Assembly (NCBI GenBank): GCA_030704615.1
Contig: CM060734.1
Coordinates: forward strand, 21,020,001-21,084,000
Length of the DNA: 64,000 nt
From: Takakia lepidozioides
Taxonomy: Eukaryota; Streptophyta; Takakiopsida; Takakiales; Takakiaceae
Direction of reading: 5' to 3'
Part shown: in pieces, positions 55,067 through 64,000 of the stretch
How the letters are laid out: each line of letters begins with the position of its first letter
Numbering within the stretch: position 1 is the first letter of the stretch
Notes under the pieces: generated by a model
What the model saw: only the letters and a program-made list of their open reading frames with translations
Databases searched by the model: none
What the model was told of the DNA's origin: nothing
Made by a program: the position numbers and the translations under genes

Positions 55067-55126
55067 TCCTGAGGAAGACGCCATGGACACACCTCAACAC
55101 CCCGCTCGTTTCTAAATCAAGAAAGA

Positions 55127-56340
55127 GAAGAGGATATCATAAGCAGTGAAATACCAGCTACAATTGCTACCATTGGACAAGAGATTGCAGGTTGGACAGT
55201 GACGGAAGAAACTCAACTGATTCAAGTGAATCTGGGTACAGTAGAAGATCAACAGATAATACGAGTAAGTGCAAACCTTGAAGAATCATTCATTCATGAG
55301 GCCACTGCACTATTCACTGAATACAAAGATGTATTTGCTTGGAACTACAAGGATCTGAAGGGAATACCTCCCAACATCTGTCAGCACCGGATTGAGCTGG
55401 AAGTGGACAGTAAACCGGTTTGACAGAACCGATACAGAATGAATCCCAACTATGCAGCTAAGGTTTGGAAGGAAATCAAGAAATGACTGGATGCAGGATT
55501 CATATACCTAGTAGAGACACCACAATGGTTATCACCCATTGTAATAGTGCCCAAGAAAAATGGCAAATTGCGAGTATGTGTGGACTACCGCAAATTGAAT
55601 GCAGGAACCAAGAAAGATCCATTTCCACTACTTTTTACAGAGATAGTGTTGGACACAATGGCATGGCATGAGATGTACTCATTCATGGATGGATTCAGTG
55701 GATATAATCAGGTGCAGATGGCAAAAGAAGACCGAGAGAAAACCGCATTCATCACTGAATGGGGAGCCTACGCTTACAAAGTCATGCCATTTGGACTTTG
55801 CAACGCACCTGCCACGTTCCAAAGAGTGGTATCTGAGATATTCAAGAGCTATCTCAACGACTTCATGCAGGTATTCTTAGACAATTTTAGTGTCTTCGGA
55901 TAGAAATCCAAACATTTGACACAGTTAAAACTTTGCCTACAAGCCTGCAGAGACCATGGATTAAGTCTCAACCCCGAGAAATGCACATTTTGTGTGTGAA
56001 TTTAGGATTACTGTTGGGACACATTGTGTGCCAACAGGGATTTTTGGTTGACCCAAAGAAGGTGGACAGTATCTAGAAAATACCACCACTAGAGAATCCA
56101 AAGAAACTCAAAAGATTTCTGGGACAGACAAGCTATTACAGAAGGTACATGGGCAAGTATGCTCACAGAGCAGCACCAATCTATAGACTTCTACAAAAAG
56201 ATACCAAATATCAATGGTCTCCAGATTGTCAGGAATCATCTCATAACGGCACCAATCCTGATCAATCCAAGATGGGATTTACCATTCCATGTACACAGTG
56301 ATGCATCAGGCATCGCCCTGGGAGCAGTTCTGGCTTAGAA
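55127..56340 (+). pseudogene. Reverse transcriptase of element C
   Basis: A linker, then KDVFAWNYKDLKGIPPNICQ, stops at 55421 and 55484, then PKKNGKLRVCVDYRKLN, YSFMDGFSGYNQVQM, MPFGLCNAPATFQR and FLDNF at about 55875. The catalytic pair reads D-N instead of D-D, a G-to-A change that alone would inactivate RT. Stops and frame changes continue to 56340. Confidence 0.82.
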
Positions 56341-57195
56341 TGTGACAGGCACATTAGATTCACCAATCTATTATGCAAGCAGACTGCTGACACCTGCTGA
56401 AAAGAACTATAGCACCATGGAAAGGGAAGCATTGGCAATGATTTATGCTCTTCAAAAGTTTCGGCATTATTTACTTGGCAATCGCTTTAAGTTTATTGTT
56501 GATCATCACGCTTTGGTTCATTTGGCAAATCGACCACTAGCTAGTGGCAGGGTTGCTCGATGGTTATTACTTCTTCATGAGTATGATTTGAAGTTGTTCA
56601 TAAACCTGGAAGATTACATGTTACAGCAGATCATCTATCAAGACTTACCACCGGAGAACCAGCAACAGGAGTGGAGGATCAGCTTCTCGATGCATTTCTA
56701 TTTGCTGTTCAACCAGAAGCACAAGAAGAAGAGACAGACCCTTTGGATGCTCTATGAGTGTTTCAAGCAAATTATGATCTTCCATATTCTCTTAAATTGT
56801 TTGAGACAGATGAAGAAGAAACAACAGAGGATGGAGAATCCACAGATGAAGGAGAAACAATGTATGAGGAAAACTCGGAACCAGGAGAAGATGACAAGGA
56901 AAATGAGGAGCCAATCTCTCAAGGATTGACTAACATTAGCATTGGGGCTTATGCAGTCACCAAGGAAGAACCAGAAGAACCACAAGATCAAGATCCAGAT
57001 GATTGGCAGTGGCCAATCAAATACTATCTAGACATAGGAAAATTTCCTGAAGATTACACCAAAGATGACAGGAGGAAGCTTTCAATGAAAAGCAAACCAT
57101 ACACGGTGATCAAAGGAATTCCTTACAAACAAGGAATTGATTCCATCATGAGGACATGTGTGAACAAAGAACAGGCCAAGACGGTGAAACAATAA
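56341..57195 (+). pseudogene. RNase H end and acidic linker of element C
   Basis: YYASRLLTPAEKNYSTMERE, YALQKFRHYLLGNRFKFIVD, GRVARWLLLLHEYDLK, then a frame change and the acidic linker (ETDEEETTEDGESTDEGE, about 56810). The intact target site of the hAT insertion (TTGCTCGATGG) is at about 56554. Confidence 0.78.
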
Positions 57196-58302
57196 TTACA
57201 TGAAGGAATAACAGGAGGACACTTCAGTTCAGACCTAACAGCAAAGAAGATATTACTAGCAGGATACTGGTGGCCTACTATTTTTGGAGACACTTTCAAA
57301 CACTGCCAACAGTGTGATGTCTGCTAGAGAATGGGACCAGTAGAAAGAACTGGAAAAGGAGCCATGCACCCAATACTACCAACAGAGCCATTTCAGCATT
57401 GGGGGCTAGACTTCGTGGGACCCATTAAACCTCTAGCCAGGTATACACAGAACCAATACATCCTCACAGCCACTGATTACACTACCAAGTGGGTAGAGGC
57501 CAAGGCACTAAGAGACAACACTGCCAAGTCAACAGCCAAATTTTTATACGAGAACCATCATCACCCAATTTGGTTGTCCACTGCAGTTTGTCAGTGATCA
57601 AGGATCACATTTTATGAATGATGCCATAAAATGCATGACAGAAGAATTCATGATTGTGCATCACAAGAGTACTGCTTATTACCCTCAGGGTAATGGCCAA
57701 GCAGAGTCTACCATCAAGATCTTGTGCACTATCTTGACTAAGATAGTGAATGCCAATCGTACATATTGGGATACCAAGATGAACACAACACTAAGGGCAT
57801 TCAGAACCTCATACAAAATGACTACGAAACATACACCATTCCAACTAGTGTATGGAGCAGAGGCACTATTACCCATTGAATGCGTGGTACCCACACTACG
57901 AACCTCGACTCATGAATGATGGGGTCTGGAGGAGTCACTAAGAGTCAGGGACTTGTTCCATTCGGAAGAAGTCCGAGCAGATGTTGCGGATAACATGGCA
58001 CGAATTCAAGAGCAACAGAAGACGAAAGTATCGGAAGGGAAAGTAAAATCTTTCCATGATGGAGGAATAGTTTTGTGGCTACCAAAGATCAAAAAGATTA
58101 ACTGGGAGGCAAATTGAAAATGCCATGGATGGGGCCTTTTCAAATCAAAAAGGTACATGACAATGGAATTGTTGATTTACAGACCCTGGAACAAGAATTC
58201 GTGGGACGGATGAATATCAGCAAACTAAAGGGCTACAAGGGAATACACGACAGAGCCCTCATCCATGACTTATATATGCCAACAAAGAAGACCAAACGAT
58301 AG
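57196..58302 (+). pseudogene. Integrase of element C
   Basis: HHCC domain with TAA at 57193 and TAG at 57327, core with [21 protein letters not shown] and PQGNGQAESTIK (all three acidic residues present), a frameshift near 57555, TGA near 57919, then the C-terminal domain (LKMPWMGPFQIKKVHDNGI) to TAG 58302. No chromodomain. Confidence 0.8.
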
Positions 58303-59142
58303 ATGAAGAACGTGAAAGCTCCAGCGCTTTCTACATCCGTCACGATACCACGGTGGATCAATAAGTACTGAAAAAGGTGCAATACGAGTACAGGGCACGG
58401 CCGCGTTTCGACCACCACGAATTTGGAGTATGGCACTACCACCGCGTATACCATATGGAGAGTCGTGGCCATTACGCATGCCTTACAGAACCGTGAACGA
58501 ATACGAAGCTGCCAACGAGTCACTCATCGTGCTGAAGTCTGAGATGTATGAACCAGATGCACCAACCGACCGTGGCAACAGCGCACCATGACCTATTCAT
58601 CATGAGATGGAGCAAGAACAACGGCGCAATCCAACAGATTTGCAAAAGACGGCGGAAGATAAGGGAAAAACCATTAAACCTATCTGCAAGTACTACGCAC
58701 ACGCCTCACATCTAAGATCAGACCATTTTCCAAGCCCTAGTTCATCCAAGATGGATGAATGCAAAACAAGCGCACCAGGGCAATTATCAACGACTATCAT
58801 CCAAATCTAGGATGGACCACGAAGAAACATCGACGAAAGAAACTCAAGCTCATCCAGAGGAAGGATGAAATTCGACCAAAACCGTTACCAGAAGCCAAGT
58901 GCTTCTTGGTAAGCGCCAGCCCAGCACTTAAAGCTAACTACGCTTTAAACCCAGGAGGACAGCACAACAAAATTACCTCCACGAGAACTTCTAGAGAAGT
59001 GCAAGTAGAAGCTCAAAGGGCAGAACCCCTACTTAAACCTAGAAAGGCTCTCCACACTTCCTCTTCCGCAAACTGGAAATTGCTGTCTGCGCAAATTGCA
59101 GTGTGTCTATCCAATTCCTTACAACAACAGCAAGACTAAGGG
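58303..59142 (+). pseudogene. Post-integrase region of element C
   Basis: Broken by many stops. A degraded zinc-knuckle-like segment (ICKYYAHASHLRSDHF, about 58680) occupies the position of the knuckle in the A-family extra ORF. Then a basic, helical stretch (TKKHRRKKLKLIQRKDE) to TAA 59139. Confidence 0.45.
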
Positions 59143-59714
59143 AAATGGCAGGCACCAAGCGGAAGACATCGGGTTTTTATGCGCAAGTGGGTTTCAGAAT
59201 CAGCCCAACTTTGAGGAAGATTGAGCAAGACGCAGAAACGCAGGAGACGTTGGACAGTCTTGGCTTGCGGTATTTCATCAACACCCTTGATTGGAATCTC
59301 AAGCACGACGATTTGTGTAGGGAGTTCTTGGAGAACTACAACACCAACGCTAGATCCATGAACGTCCGCGACACACAGATCCTACTGACCAAGCAATACT
59401 TGGCGGAGGTGTTTCATCTTCCCAGTCAGGACGTCCCAGCACATAGCAACAAACCACCGAGGTTTGTAATCGTGGACCTGTTTGAGAATCTCACCCAAGC
59501 TGATCAGGGCTACACATGCAGCCGCAGCAAAGATCCGGGTTTTCATAAGATAGGCCCAATGCTTAACACGTTGCTTAGGCAAAATCTCAGCTATTGCACC
59601 AAAGAGCTGATAGAGCAGGTGCTGATTTGCCTCAATGGGCAAATCGTGAATTGGGCAGGCTTCTTGTTGAAGAAGCTGATCCAAGAATTGACCCGACTAA
59701 CGAAGAAGAATTAA
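59143..59714 (+). CDS. Extra ORF of element C
   Basis: ATG 59143 (MAGTKRKTSGFYAQVGF) begins an open frame of 190 codons. In order: LDSLGLRYFINTLDWNLKHD, REFLENYNTNARSMNVRDTQ, YLAEVFHLPSQDVPAHSNKP, GYTCSRSKDPGFHKIGPMLN and LSYCTKELIEQVL. The order and spacing of these matches the A-family extra ORF (LKELRLEGLLRKEW..., QNFEPRTGVTQVRGVDIE, YLQQLFELPSGHV, GYTCTKAEYPGLREVGQIL), so they are homologues. It lies after integrase on the same strand. It ends in TAA 59712, next to unrelated GT-rich sequence, so the C-terminal half is missing. Confidence 0.6.
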
Positions 59715-60423
59715 GAAGAAAGGCAGAGAAGTGGTCGTATAGATGTTGATATGCAGGTACGAGTGACACGGTGTTTGCTTGGAAGTATAACACATATCTT
59801 TCTTGGGGGTCACCGGGGAGTTCGTTAATGATACTAGTGATGCTAAGGGAGCCTGGGTTTGGATGGATGTCACCGCAACGTAGTAGTATAAGTGCTGCAC
59901 ATGCGAGATTATGGATTTTGTGATGTGACGGTGGATGATGAAGGGAGTGTCTGGATGCAAGGGGTTTTTGGTGGTATCTACCTGCATGCGGGCAGTGGGT
60001 TATAAAGTGGGTTTTGAGGAGACGAGGGGTAGGTGTGTATGGGGGATAGATAGTATAAGAGTGTGTGCGGGGGGTAATTTTAGGGGTAGCAGAGTGGGTA
60101 AGGGTGGAGCTAGACGCTGGGCTGTGTATGAGGGGGCTTATTGTGCGGGAGTGAGTATGAGAGCTATTAAGGTGGGTTTGATAAAGAGTGAATATGAGTT
60201 TTGGGTGGGTGGTGAGTATAGGTTTTAGAGAGGGAGAAATAAGATGGGTGGGTGATACATTCGGAAGGATGAAGTCAAGCAGTGGCGTGGATGAAGGTTC
60301 CCGCCGTTGGATGAGATGACGGTTGTGGGTGGCAGGGATGTGGGTGCGGGGGATTTGATTAGGGGGGGACATATGGTGTTTTTGAGGTTGTGACATGTGG
60401 CGGGTGTGGATTGTGTGGGACAT
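59715..60423 (-). CDS. Non-LTR-type 5' coding end with 2A-like motif
   Basis: A long minus-strand frame, His/Pro/Thr-rich and low complexity upstream (possibly untranslated), leads to CAALILLRCGDIHPNPGSLS at 59840-59900. GDIHPNPG is the hallmark of 2A-like sequences (D-[VI]-x-x-N-P-G) near the start of non-LTR retrotransposon proteins in many animals and protists. The residue after NPG is Ser, not the usual Pro. About 45 residues downstream (NELPGDPQERYVLYFQ) are open, then the frame runs into element C sequence. The low-complexity part may not be translated. Confidence 0.45.
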
Positions 60424-60935
60424 CAGGGCACCGTGTGGTGTAGGGGGAGATTTGATTTGGCATGCGATGTATTGAGATAGACGGGTCTTGGGTGTGGGAA
60501 TCCAGAGACTTGGTTCACAGGCACAACAATGTATAAGGGGTTTTTATTGTGTGGGAGTTAGTATGTGAGGCTATAGGGTGAGGCTGAAAAAGATCGAATT
60601 TAACATGGGTTTTTGGTGGATGGTGGGTATAGGGAGAGTGAGATAAGTGGGCAAGTTGCATAGATGGATGACGTCTGGCTAGGATGCGGATGAGGGGACA
60701 TATGACTGGATGAAGTGACGGTTGCGGGTTGCAGGCGTGCGGCCGGGGGGGGGGGGGGGGGGGATTTGATTTGTGGCGTTTTCGAAATTGTGCCAGGTGG
60801 GGAGTGTGGGTGGGCTGACATAGCGGGGCGACACGTGGTATATAGGGGGGGGAGCTGCGAGCGGAGTGTTTAGATATACAAGACTGGGGTGCGAGATGCC
60901 AGAGGTTTGGTACATGGGCATAACAGTGCATGCAG
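60130..60935 (-). repeat. ~405-bp diverged tandem units, GT-rich
   Basis: Landmarks repeat in order about 405 bases apart: GGGAGTGAGTATGAGAGCT (60150) and GGGAGTTAGTATGTGAGGCT (60555); GATGACGGTTGTGGGT (60314) and AGTGACGGTTGCGGGT (60715); GGGGATTTGATT (60350 and 60760); GACATATGG; CACGTGGTATATAGGG. A G19 run lies at 60745-60763. Position upstream (minus strand) of the 2A-like ORF suggests 5' untranslated promoter monomers. Confidence 0.55.
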
Positions 60936-61196
60936 AGCCCGGGGAGGTGGTGGGGGCGTGGGATTTGGGTTGTAAGGTGACGATGGTGTATAACGTAAGA
61001 GAACTCGAGAGACATAGAGGGTCCTAGGATAACAGAGGGAAATCTTGCATATTGCATAGTGTTTGCTAGGAGTACACAATTGCTGTGGCCTACCGCAAGA
61101 GTAAGGAGTAAGAGGACAAAAAATAGAGCTACACAGTATGATGTGAGATGGTGTGATTTGCGAAGTGTATCTATGCCGTGTAGACTGGCCGTGAGC
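60936..61196. other. Flank of the tandem units
   Basis: No gene that I can support; the minus-strand frame here is open but of biased composition. Confidence 0.25.
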
Positions 61197-61607
61197 TTAA
61201 ACATTTACCATGGTGGCATTCGTGGGAGAGAGTCCTGGCACTTGGGCGTTGACAATGGTCGGGAGTTGTGCAGGAGCTGGGAGAGCCCCGAGCAGTGTCT
61301 TGGTCCAAGCTGTATTGGTGAAGTCGAGGCAGGGGGGGGGGGGGTGTGTGATGGGCATCTCTATCAGAGTCGGTGGCTTGTAGCTGCCAGCCAGTGCCTC
61401 CGCTGTATTGGCAATGGCATAGTGCCCGCCTGGTTGGTTGGCCAGCCCTGGAGGTGGGGGCAGCTTCTCGAGTATCAACCTCGCATGATTGTAAAAACTT
61501 GCCAAGTTGGCTCCTAAATTCTTGGCAATAGAATCTTGGAGCGATACTAAATAGGTGTGATGTGTCTCCTGCTGAGTTGCCAAGGTAAGTGCTACCCTAG
61601 ATTCCAT
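61197..61607 (-). pseudogene. Retroelement coiled-coil/Pro-rich ORF fragment
   Basis: Helical start (ESRVALTLATQQETHHTYLV, DSIAKNLGANLASFYNHARL) and Pro-rich tail. The frame upstream (61608-61690, EAMMSEIDKKLAAQAIS) is also helical. It resembles the HAR-containing part of the ORF at 37656-38207. Probably the same retroelement protein. Confidence 0.4.
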
Positions 61608-62169
61608 AGCCCCAAGGTCACTCTGACTTGATTGAAATCGCCTGAGCAGCTAGCTTCTTATCAATCTCAGACATCATTGCTTCATGTCCCTGCTTGGAGT
61701 TTGTGTCTGACTTGATGCTGAGAGACGGGTCAATGCAGGATAGGGTGGGCCAAAAACGGCAGAATCTGGAGTCCTCGAGTCCATTTTCATGGACAGTATA
61801 TTTTTTCCTTCATTCCTTCTCTCAGAGGACTCAAACCTAAAGGACTTAAGCTCTCTCCGAATCATGGTTGCTGAGTTACAGCTGGAGCTTTCAGATGGAG
61901 CAGTACAATGAAACTATCCCATGCTTTAGTATACTCTACAGCTCCAACTTCTGTAAAAGTGGTAAGCTCAAGATTGCCAAACCCCTTGACCCATTCAATC
62001 TATGCTCCAGGATCAGACTCTTTCCTTGCTTCATCCTCGGCCTTTGGTTGGCTTGGTCCCTCTACATTCACCGTGGATCCATCTTCTCTCCTTGCACTTT
62101 CTCTTGCCTCTATATTGTCATCCCTTCTCTCATGTACCTGGTCTGGGGAGTTGTCCCTAGGAGCCACAT
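61608..62169 (-). other. Mixed retroelement coding fragments
   Basis: Plus-strand 61730-61800 encodes a diverged CRIGWAKNGRIW motif, matching the ends of minus-strand ORFs at 37700 and 52570. Minus-strand 62160-61870 is an acidic, disordered-looking open segment (SARREDGSTVNVEGPSQPK) followed by WIEWVKGFGNLELTT-like sequence after one stop. The mix of strands shows rearrangement. Confidence 0.35.
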
Positions 62170-62966
62170 TGTTGAGCGGCTTTTACTCACCCATCCCTTC
62201 GCTATCCGAGGTGGAAACTCCAAGGTAGAAGAGTTGGATATCTCTAAGTACCCATCCCGCTCAGAACAATCAGTCACGACCTATAGCTAGTGTATCATGG
62301 GGGTGCTTTCCTATATCTATTCCTTCTTGCATTCATGTTTAGTAAGTTACCTAACTGTCTAGGTCTATGTATCAGATTGCTTATGCAATCTACCATGTTC
62401 CATCTACTTAAGCATTCATTCCACAGCTTCACTCAGATCTCTCTACACAGTGTGAGTTATATGAAATAGGAATCAGATTTATATCTATCATGTATTAGGC
62501 CGAAACCATGGTGTCTCTATTTTGCCCTACAATACATCTCTACAGCTTGCATGTATCAAGCATCAACAGATCGTCTCTCCTCCTCCACCGTGCTCTCCAT
62601 ACCGCTCCCTGTGTCAAGCTGTGACCTGTGTGACGCTGTGACGGGCTGTGCCAAGCTGTGTCAGACTGTGACTGTGCCGGGCTGTGTCGGGCTATGACTT
62701 AACTGTGTCGGGCCGTGACTAGCTGTGTCAGACTGTGACGTGTAGTACTGTGACAGACCGTGTCAACTGTGTGTTGTGCCGAGCTGTGATAGGCTGTGTC
62801 AGCCTGTGACTGCTGACTGTGTGAGCCTGTTACCACCCCTAAGGCCTGTGTCTATCACCCCTAAGGCCTATGTTGGTCTGAGTCTACCACACCTTAAGGC
62901 TGCGCAAAATTACGGGTACCCCACAGAACCCGTAAAATTGTCTAAGTCCCAAACAACCCTCTAACA
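62170..62966 (-). repeat. 3' LTR of an A-family element, minus strand
   Basis: TGTTGAGCGG...CTCTAACA on the plus strand. Preceded on the minus strand by a polypurine tract, so it is a 3' LTR. It includes the 10-bp minisatellite (62600-62830) in a shorter, more diverged form. Confidence 0.82.
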
Positions 62967-62988
62967 TTATCCCTCCCCCTCTCAAAAA
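62967..62988 (-). other. Polypurine tract
   Basis: Minus strand reads TTTTTGAGAGGGGGAGGGATAA immediately before TGTTAGAGGG, the expected primer site for plus-strand DNA synthesis. Confidence 0.7.
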
Positions 62989-63004
62989 GCCGTGCCCTCA
63001 CGGT

Positions 63005-63610
63005 TTACTGCTTAGGATCAGCAAACCTCTGCGACCGAGCACTCTTTTGTTGGTGAGAGTCCCTTTGAGGGATCTGTGTATGAGCCCGAGCCGTGTCTTT
63101 GGCTGGTAGGGATGACTGTCGACTAGATGGAGCTGACTGGCTTGTCTTGGGTTGATATGGTGGCAATTTCTCAGGCATAGGATATCCCCGTCGTTTCTTC
63201 TCCTCCATTTGTGTCTCATAATCCTCAGCCATGTCAAAATTTCCCTCCAAAGAACCAGTGGTATTCGAATCATCTTCCCATCGTTGGCCGTGCTGTTTCT
63301 TGACCTTCTGTGGCTTCTCAGGAAGCTTGATTGGCATACAATGTATGCCCACCATGTCTGGAATAATATGTAGTAAGACTTGTGTCAACCTCTTTCGGGC
63401 AAGACTAGTATATGCCCGCAGCTCTTCATCGGTATAGCTGAGTGGTGTGCCTATGACCTTGGAAAAGTGCAGCCACTTTCTGGCCTCATGCTCTTTGGGA
63501 AAAATGTGGTCAAGGCCCAAGTTTTGTTTTTTTAATTGCTCCAAAGCAGAAGAGAACCAATCATTAAGTTGCTTATCGACAACCAGCATGTACAGTGGTA
63601 ATGGGCACAT
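63005..63610 (-). CDS. Extra ORF, C-terminal part (A family)
   Basis: Open for 201 codons and ending at a stop about 40 bases before the polypurine tract. LNDWFSSALEQLKKQNLGLD, HEARKWLHFSKVIGTP and EELRAYTSLARKRLTQVLLH look like a folded helical domain; the tail is Lys/Ser/Gln/Pro-rich (QPKTSQSAPSSRQSSLPAK). It sits where env-like or extra ORFs lie in plant Tat/Athila elements. There is no signal peptide or membrane span, so it is not envelope-like. Confidence 0.55.
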   Translation of the reverse strand: MCPLPLYMLVVDKQLNDWFSSALEQLKKQNLGLDHIFPKEHEARKWLHFSKVIGTPLSYTDEELRAYTSLARKRLTQVLLHIIPDMVGIHCMPIKLPEKPQKVKKQHGQRWEDDSNTTGSLEGNFDMAEDYETQMEEKKRRGYPMPEKLPPYQPKTSQSAPSSRQSSLPAKDTARAHTQIPQRDSHQQKSARSQRFADPKQ

Positions 63611-63654
63611 ACCACTTTGGATGTGGTTGTGGGTTCAAACCACGGTCTGGTGTG

Positions 63655-64000
63655 TCATGAAGGTGTCCACCTTTCAGCTGGAAGGCAGTAGCCCTTGTGG
63701 TGAAGTGACACCATAAGTTGCGTATCTCGCCGAAGCATGAGTCTCTCATCATATAGATATTTGTGGTCTAGAACTGGAGGTAACGTCCAATGCTCCCCGT
63801 TGGAATAAGTCTGAAACCTCATCTGCATCTTCTGTTGCTCAGTGTGGTAGCGTAAAACAAAGCAAGCAGCATAGTACATCCCACAGCCCATGACCAGACT
63901 AGGTACCTCCTTGGTCTTGGTATAGATGAATCCACGAACGATCTGGAAGGCAATTAATTCCTTCAGCATGGTTTCTGCCTCAGACCAGTAACGTGCGAAA
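63655..64000 (-). CDS. Extra ORF, middle part (A family), running off the window
   Basis: Encodes LKELIAFQIVRGFIYTKTKE, PSLVMGCGMYYAACFVLRYH and RFQTYSNGEHWTLPPVLDHK, matching the fragment at 36755-36960. A frame change in 63600-63660 separates it from the C-terminal part. It continues beyond 64000. Confidence 0.55.
   Translation of the reverse strand, partial: FARYWSEAETMLKELIAFQIVRGFIYTKTKEVPSLVMGCGMYYAACFVLRYHTEQQKMQMRFQTYSNGEHWTLPPVLDHKYLYDERLMLRRDTQLMVSLHHKGYCLPAERWTPS

Larger units (their letters stand above)
52600..59714 (+). mobile_element. Ty3/gypsy retrotransposon C (decayed)
   Basis: Gag, protease, RT, RNase H, integrase and a 3' extra ORF in order, all close to element B where B is present. 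No LTR is visible at either end. Many TAG/TGA codons and frame changes. Confidence 0.85.

Noticed and set aside
62140-62170. TGTGGCTCCTAGGGACAACTCCCC next to an LTR end as a primer-binding site
   Set aside because: The polypurine tract on the other side of this LTR shows it is a 3' LTR, and other copies use TGGCGACCATACTGGGGA.
63005-63610. Envelope-like gene in the extra-ORF position
   Set aside because: No signal peptide, membrane span or cysteine pattern; composition is helical and basic, with an intracellular character.

Overview
This is a repeat-saturated piece of a eukaryotic nuclear genome, almost certainly a streptophyte (green plant lineage). Evidence: several Ty3/gypsy LTR retrotransposon lineages with plant-like organisation (one with a C-terminal chromodomain and an initiator-Met tRNA primer site), a hAT transposase of the DUF659/hATC type that is abundant in plants, GT-AG introns, and a tRNA-derived SINE. 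The mix suggests a charophyte alga (Chara-like) or an early-diverging land plant; that placement is inference. Nearly every coding region carries stops or single-base frame changes, so most is decayed, or the assembly carries indels.

Layout. 1-6.4 kb: the only non-transposon-looking genes, on the minus strand (a multi-exon gene with a DGNHR motif, and the first exon and TATA box of another). 6.6-14.4 kb: retroelement A (5' LTR, gag, protease, RT/RNase H, integrase), 3' end missing. 14.7-17.4 kb and 33.7-34.7 kb: the two halves of retroelement B. They are split by a 16.3-kb hAT element (17396-33684) bounded by an 8-bp target duplication, with matching short termini. Inside the hAT element lie a protein-kinase gene, about 5.5 kb of satellite-like repeats, a RING-H2 gene, the hAT transposase gene, and three arrays of a hairpin repeat (one holding a SINE and a 311-bp insertion).

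34.7-39.8 kb: LTR remnants and a minus-strand coiled-coil ORF. 39.8-45.6 kb: chromovirus D, with two 727-bp LTRs about 99% identical and a GATGG target duplication, but with its RT deleted. D sits in a fragment of an extra ORF that A-family elements carry between integrase and 3' LTR. 46-52 kb: inverted A-family fragments (integrase, extra ORF) around a plus-strand LTR-gag piece. 52.6-59.7 kb: retroelement C, a sibling of B, followed by a diverged copy of the same extra ORF. 59.7-61 kb: minus-strand non-LTR-like 5' end with ~405-bp tandem units and a 2A-like motif. 61.2-64 kb: a minus-strand A-family 3' end (extra-ORF C-terminus, polypurine tract, LTR).

How it fits together: the retroelements supply gag/protease/RT/integrase relics. 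The extra ORF recurs in at least six places and looks like a genuine component of two lineages. The hAT element is the most unusual object: a transposase gene, probable subterminal binding arrays, and signalling/ubiquitin-type cargo genes with their own TATA boxes in one unit.
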